This document shows, one piece after another, positions 61,104-64,000 of a DNA stretch of 64,000 nt. The first letter of the stretch is position 1, and the number at the start of each line of letters is the position of its first letter. Below the pieces are notes generated by a model that made no database searches, was not told where the DNA came from, and was given only the letters and a program-made list of their open reading frames with translations. A program made the position numbers and the translations under genes. This DNA comes from Erythrobacter sp. (lineage in GTDB: Bacteria > Pseudomonadota > Alphaproteobacteria > Sphingomonadales > Sphingomonadaceae): contig NZ_CP136573.1 of the NCBI RefSeq assembly GCF_035194505.1, positions 2,343,001 through 2,407,000 of the forward strand, read 5' to 3'.

Positions 61104-62267
61104 TCACATACCTCTTGCGATCACCATCTTCATCACCTCGTTCGAGCCGCCGAAGATGCGGGTGATGCGGCTGTCGCGATACATGCGGGCGATCGGGTAG
61201 TCGTTGATGAAGCCGGCCCCGCCGTGGAACTGCAGGCACTTGTCGACGACTTCGCCCTGCAACTCGGTCACCCAGTACTTGGCCATGCAGGCCGTGGCGA
61301 CGTCGAGTTCGCCCTTGAGGTGGCGGGCGATGCAGTCATTGACGAAAATGCGCGCTGCGGTGCTGCGTGCCTTGAGATCGGCCATCACGAACTGGGTGTT
61401 CTGGAAATCCCAGATCGTCTGGCCGAAGGCCTTGCGGCTCTTGACGTATTCCATCGTCGTCTCGAGCGCCTTCTCGATCCCGTTGATCGCGCCCACAGCG
61501 ATGATCAGCCGTTCCTGCGGCAGCTCGCCCATCAGCTGGTAGAACCCGCGCCCTTCGACCCCGCCCAGCACGTTCTCGGCCGGGACGAAAACATCATCGA
61601 AGAACAGCTCGGAGGTGTCAGCCGCGTCGAGCCCGATCTTGTCGAGCTTCTTGCCGCGCTGGAAGCCTTCGGCACCCTCGGTTTCGAGCAGCATCAGCGA
61701 AATGCCCTTGGCCCGCTCGTTGGGGTCGGTCTTGGCGACGACGATGATGAAGTCGGCGATCTGGCCGCTCGAGATATAGGTCTTGGCCCCGCTGATGCGA
61801 TAGCCGTTGCCGTCCTTCATCGCACTGGTGGTGATCGATTGCAGGTCCGACCCCACGCCCGGCTCGGTCATGGCGATGGCGCTGACGAGATCGCCGGAGA
61901 CAAGGCGGGGGAGGTATTTCTGCTTCTGCTCCTCGGTGCCGTGGCGCACGAGGTAGGGCAGGATCACGGTGTTGTGGAGCGAGGCGGCAAAGCCGTCGAC
62001 GCCGTGCTTGGACTGCTGGTCGATCACGACGAGGTCATGGCGGAAGTCGCCGCCGTGGCCGCCATATTCGGCCGGGACTGACACGCCGAGCAGGCCGGCG
62101 GCCCCGGCCTCGCGCCAGAATTCGCGTTCGACCTGACCGTCCTCGCGCCATTTGTCGACGCGCTTCTGGGGCGCGTGCTGCTGGTAGAACTTGCCGACCG
62201 CGTCGGCGAAAATGGCGATTTCCTCTTCTTCCATGAAGGCGGGCTGCGGCACGTTGAGGACGGACAT
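61104..62267 (-). CDS. Acyl-CoA dehydrogenase
   Basis: 387-residue FAD enzyme that introduces the trans-2 double bond in acyl-CoA. Landmarks are AIAMTEPGVGSDLQSI (FAD/substrate loop), YISSGQIADFIIV, RKAFGQTIWDFQNTQF and the C-terminal ARMYRDSRITRIFGGSNEV with the catalytic Glu near residue 378. The start at 62267 has GGAGAGAG upstream; open codons further up run through the parS site and are not coding. It sits with an enoyl-CoA hydratase and a thiolase, a fatty-acid or branched-chain oxidation group. Confidence 0.94.
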   Translation of the reverse strand: MSVLNVPQPAFMEEEEIAIFADAVGKFYQQHAPQKRVDKWREDGQVEREFWREAGAAGLLGVSVPAEYGGHGGDFRHDLVVIDQQSKHGVDGFAASLHNTVILPYLVRHGTEEQKQKYLPRLVSGDLVSAIAMTEPGVGSDLQSITTSAMKDGNGYRISGAKTYISSGQIADFIIVVAKTDPNERAKGISLMLLETEGAEGFQRGKKLDKIGLDAADTSELFFDDVFVPAENVLGGVEGRGFYQLMGELPQERLIIAVGAINGIEKALETTMEYVKSRKAFGQTIWDFQNTQFVMADLKARSTAARIFVNDCIARHLKGELDVATACMAKYWVTELQGEVVDKCLQFHGGAGFINDYPIARMYRDSRITRIFGGSNEVMKMVIARGM

Positions 62268-62310
62268 TTTACTCTCTCCAAGGGTCTGGCGGCCCACCCG
62301 AGGGGCAGAA

Positions 62311-62326
62311 TGTTTCACGTGAAACA
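62311..62326. promoter_or_regulatory. parS centromere site
   Basis: TGTTTCACGTGAAACA is an exact 16-bp match to the chromosomal parS consensus bound by ParB in most bacteria. It lies 44 bp upstream of the acyl-CoA dehydrogenase start. As parS sites cluster near the origin, it suggests the window lies in the origin region. I saw no second copy in the window. Confidence 0.92.
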
Positions 62327-62416
62327 TTTGCCATGTCGGGGTCAAAGCGGTGCCAAGTGGATGCTAACTCGGGGTCATGCGCGGCAGGTTTTCATGCCCT
62401 GCCGCGCTTCTGGGCC

Positions 62417-63190
62417 TTACTTGCCGGTCCAGTTCGGCTTGCGCTTCTCGGCAAAGGCGGCCGCGCCTTCGCGGGCGTCATGGCTGACGAAGACCGGGCC
62501 GATGAGCTGGCCCTGCTTGGCATAGCGTTCATCCATCGTCCAGCCGCGCGATTCCTTCACGATCTGCTTGGAGATGCGCACTGCGAGCGGGCCGTTCGCC
62601 GCGATCCGGGCGGCCAGCGCCTTGGCTGCATCGAGCGCCGAGCCTTCGGTCACCTCGTTGATGAGGCCGAGCTGGAGCGCGCGGTTCGCATCGATGAAAT
62701 CGCCGGTCAGCGCCAGTTCCATCGCCACGCGCTGCGGGATCTGGTCGGGCAGCATCATCACGCCGCCAGCCGCCGCCACAAGACCGCGCTTCACTTCCGG
62801 AATGCCGAACTTCGCGCCCGCATGGGCGACCACCAGATCGCAGGCGATCATCAGTTCAAGCCCGCCGGCCAGCGCATAGCCTTCGACAGCGGCGATGAGC
62901 GGCTTCTTCGGCGGAGCTTCGACCACGCCGCCAAAGCCGCGGCCTTCCACCGTCGGACGCTCGCCGCGCAGGAAGCCCTTCAGGTCCATGCCCGAACAGA
63001 AGGTCCCGCCCGCGCCGGTGAGGATGCCGACGCGCAGATCGTCCTCGGCATCCAGCCGGTCCATCGCCGCCGCAATCCCCTCGGCCGCAGCGCGGGTCAT
63101 GGCGTTCTTGGCATCGGGACGGTTGATGGTGACGATGAGGACACCATCGACAACTTCGGTCAGCACTTCAGGGGCAGCGGTCTCGCTCAC
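62417..63190 (-). CDS. Enoyl-CoA hydratase/isomerase family protein
   Basis: 257-residue crotonase-fold enzyme. The oxyanion-hole segments are GGTFCSGMDLKGF and GYALAGGLELMIACD, and FGIPEVKRGLVAAAGGVMMLP follows at the usual place for catalytic residues. The C-terminus carries the typical AEKRKPNWTGK. It would hydrate trans-2-enoyl-CoA, or act on a related CoA ester. It lies upstream of the acyl-CoA dehydrogenase on the same strand (150-bp gap containing parS) and is divergent from the thiolase, with a shared 116-bp promoter region. Confidence 0.92.
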   Translation of the reverse strand: MSETAAPEVLTEVVDGVLIVTINRPDAKNAMTRAAAEGIAAAMDRLDAEDDLRVGILTGAGGTFCSGMDLKGFLRGERPTVEGRGFGGVVEAPPKKPLIAAVEGYALAGGLELMIACDLVVAHAGAKFGIPEVKRGLVAAAGGVMMLPDQIPQRVAMELALTGDFIDANRALQLGLINEVTEGSALDAAKALAARIAANGPLAVRISKQIVKESRGWTMDERYAKQGQLIGPVFVSHDAREGAAAFAEKRKPNWTGK

Positions 63191-63306
63191 AGCTCTCTCT
63201 CCTATCGAAAATGTGATTGCGATTTGAAACGCAATTCTTGTGCGAGTGGTGCAGTGGGTTTACGGACGCGTCAACCGCATTTTCGCTAGAGACGGAGAGG
63301 AAACCC

Positions 63307-64000
63307 ATGGCCGAAGCTTACATCATCGACGCAGTTCGCACCCCGCGCGGGATCGGCAAGGTCGGCAAGGGCGCGCTGGCGCACATGCATCCGCAGCACC
63401 TCGCCGCCGCCGTGCTCAAGGCGATTGCCGAGCGCAACCATCTCGACACCGCCACCGTCGGCGATGTGGTGTGGTCGACATCGAGCCAGGAAGGCGCGCA
63501 GGGCGGTGATCTGGGGCGGATGGCGGCGCTGGATGCGGGCTATGACGTGCGGTCGAGCGGCATGACGCTGGACCGGTTCTGCGGCGGCGGGATCACCGCG
63601 GTCAATCTTGCAGCGGCGCTGGTGATGAGCGGGATGGAGGACTGCGTCGTGGCCGGCGGGACCGAGATGATGAGCCTGACCGCCGAAATGGCGAAGGAGC
63701 GCGCGCAGCATGGCCTGCCGCCGCGCATCATGGGCAGCCACAACGAACGCCTCGCCAAGGTCCACCCGCAATCGCAGCAGGGCGTCTGCGGCGATGCGAT
63801 CGCGACGATCGAGGGCTTCACCCGCGAAGAGCTCGACATGGTTGCCTTCATGAGCCAGAAAAACGCCGCCCAGGCGATTGCCGAAGGCCGGTTCGACAAG
63901 TCGGTCATCCCGGTGCTCGATGATGCCGGCAATGTCGTGCTCGACAAGGAAGAATTCCCGAAGCCCGGCACCACCATGGAGGTGCTCGGCTCGCTGCCGG
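63307..64000 (+). CDS. Acetyl-CoA C-acyltransferase (thiolase), 3' truncated
   Basis: The first 231 residues of a thiolase; the window ends inside the gene. The catalytic nucleophile is Cys92 in LDRFCGGGITAVN, and VVAGGTEMMSL follows at the expected place. The N-terminus AEAYIIDAVRTPRGIGK is typical of bacterial degradative thiolases. GAGAGGAAA precedes the ATG. The C-terminal half with the second catalytic Cys and His is not seen. With the two neighbours it completes the last steps of beta-oxidation. Confidence 0.92.
   Translation, partial: MAEAYIIDAVRTPRGIGKVGKGALAHMHPQHLAAAVLKAIAERNHLDTATVGDVVWSTSSQEGAQGGDLGRMAALDAGYDVRSSGMTLDRFCGGGITAVNLAAALVMSGMEDCVVAGGTEMMSLTAEMAKERAQHGLPPRIMGSHNERLAKVHPQSQQGVCGDAIATIEGFTREELDMVAFMSQKNAAQAIAEGRFDKSVIPVLDDAGNVVLDKEEFPKPGTTMEVLGSLP

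Noticed and set aside
62268..62345. Longer N-terminus for the acyl-CoA dehydrogenase containing MFHVKH
   Set aside because: These residues come from translating the parS palindrome; the ribosome site and family N-terminus support the start at 62267.
1..64000. CRISPR arrays, complete insertion sequences or prophage
   Set aside because: No regularly spaced direct repeats, no intact transposase and no phage structural genes were seen.

Overview
This window (about 64 kb, visibly GC-rich) reads as chromosome of an alphaproteobacterium of the order Sphingomonadales, most likely the Erythrobacteraceae (Erythrobacter/Porphyrobacter-like). That placement is inferred from gene content and protein style: several large TonB-dependent receptors, a bacteriophytochrome with an HWE kinase, a fatty acyl-AMP ligase, NDUFA12, DUF2155, DUF1674 and PHA-granule-region proteins, and the tRNA-Trp/secE/nusG/rplK/rplA order. 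No marker gene allows a species call. Almost every base is coding, and most of the window is ordinary housekeeping sequence.

Layout. 1-6.2 kb: metX (5' truncated) and metW, a VOC protein, a GST, msrB and a class A penicillin-binding protein. 6.2-14.5 kb: on the minus strand hflK-hflC-degP (membrane proteostasis); on the plus strand mrp, a twin-arginine molybdenum hydroxylase and hemH. 14.5-20.9 kb: cytochrome P450, a structured repeat, a DUF1674 protein, rsmB, msrA, an exported methyltransferase, aguB, folK and tRNA-Lys. 21-27 kb: a patatin-like lipoprotein, TerC, a queuosine-precursor transporter, a nucleoside transporter and a 2-oxoglutarate oxygenase. 27-36.5 kb: an Oar-like TonB receptor, a MASE1 hybrid kinase, a TonB-like protein, and manC-manA for GDP-mannose. 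36.5-39.7 kb: bacteriophytochrome and its heme oxygenase as an overlapping bphO-bphP operon. 39.8-44 kb: a PHA-granule-region/XpaC-like/TelA operon and a fatty acyl-AMP ligase. 44-47.4 kb: recX, DUF192, NDUFA12, DUF2155 and aat, then tRNA-Trp. 47.4-48.3 kb: a small foreign-looking insertion. 48.5-51 kb: secE-nusG-rplK-rplA. 51-55.8 kb: a GNAT/FemAB-like protein, a polysaccharide deacetylase, a CinA-like protein and a flavin monooxygenase. 55.9-60.8 kb: two TonB receptors. 61-64 kb: acyl-CoA dehydrogenase, enoyl-CoA hydratase and a 3'-truncated thiolase.

Genes that work together: metX-metW (methionine), hflK-hflC with DegP (inner-membrane and periplasmic quality control), manC-manA (GDP-mannose precursor), bphO-bphP (biliverdin synthesis and light sensing), the telA operon, the secE-nusG-rplK-rplA block, and the fatty-acid oxidation genes at the right end.

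I found no complete undescribed system. The best leads are: an exact 16-bp parS palindrome at 62311-62326, implying the window is near the replication origin; a TGTC-N10-GACA (PpsR/CrtJ-type) dyad 82 bp upstream of bphO; a 51-codon ORF between tRNA-Trp and secE that looks like a tyrosine-integrase N-terminus joined to a resolvase-type helix-turn-helix; an exported methyltransferase with a His-rich mature N-terminus; and several families of structured intergenic repeats, some with compensatory stem changes. All similarity statements come from reading the sequence, not from database searches.
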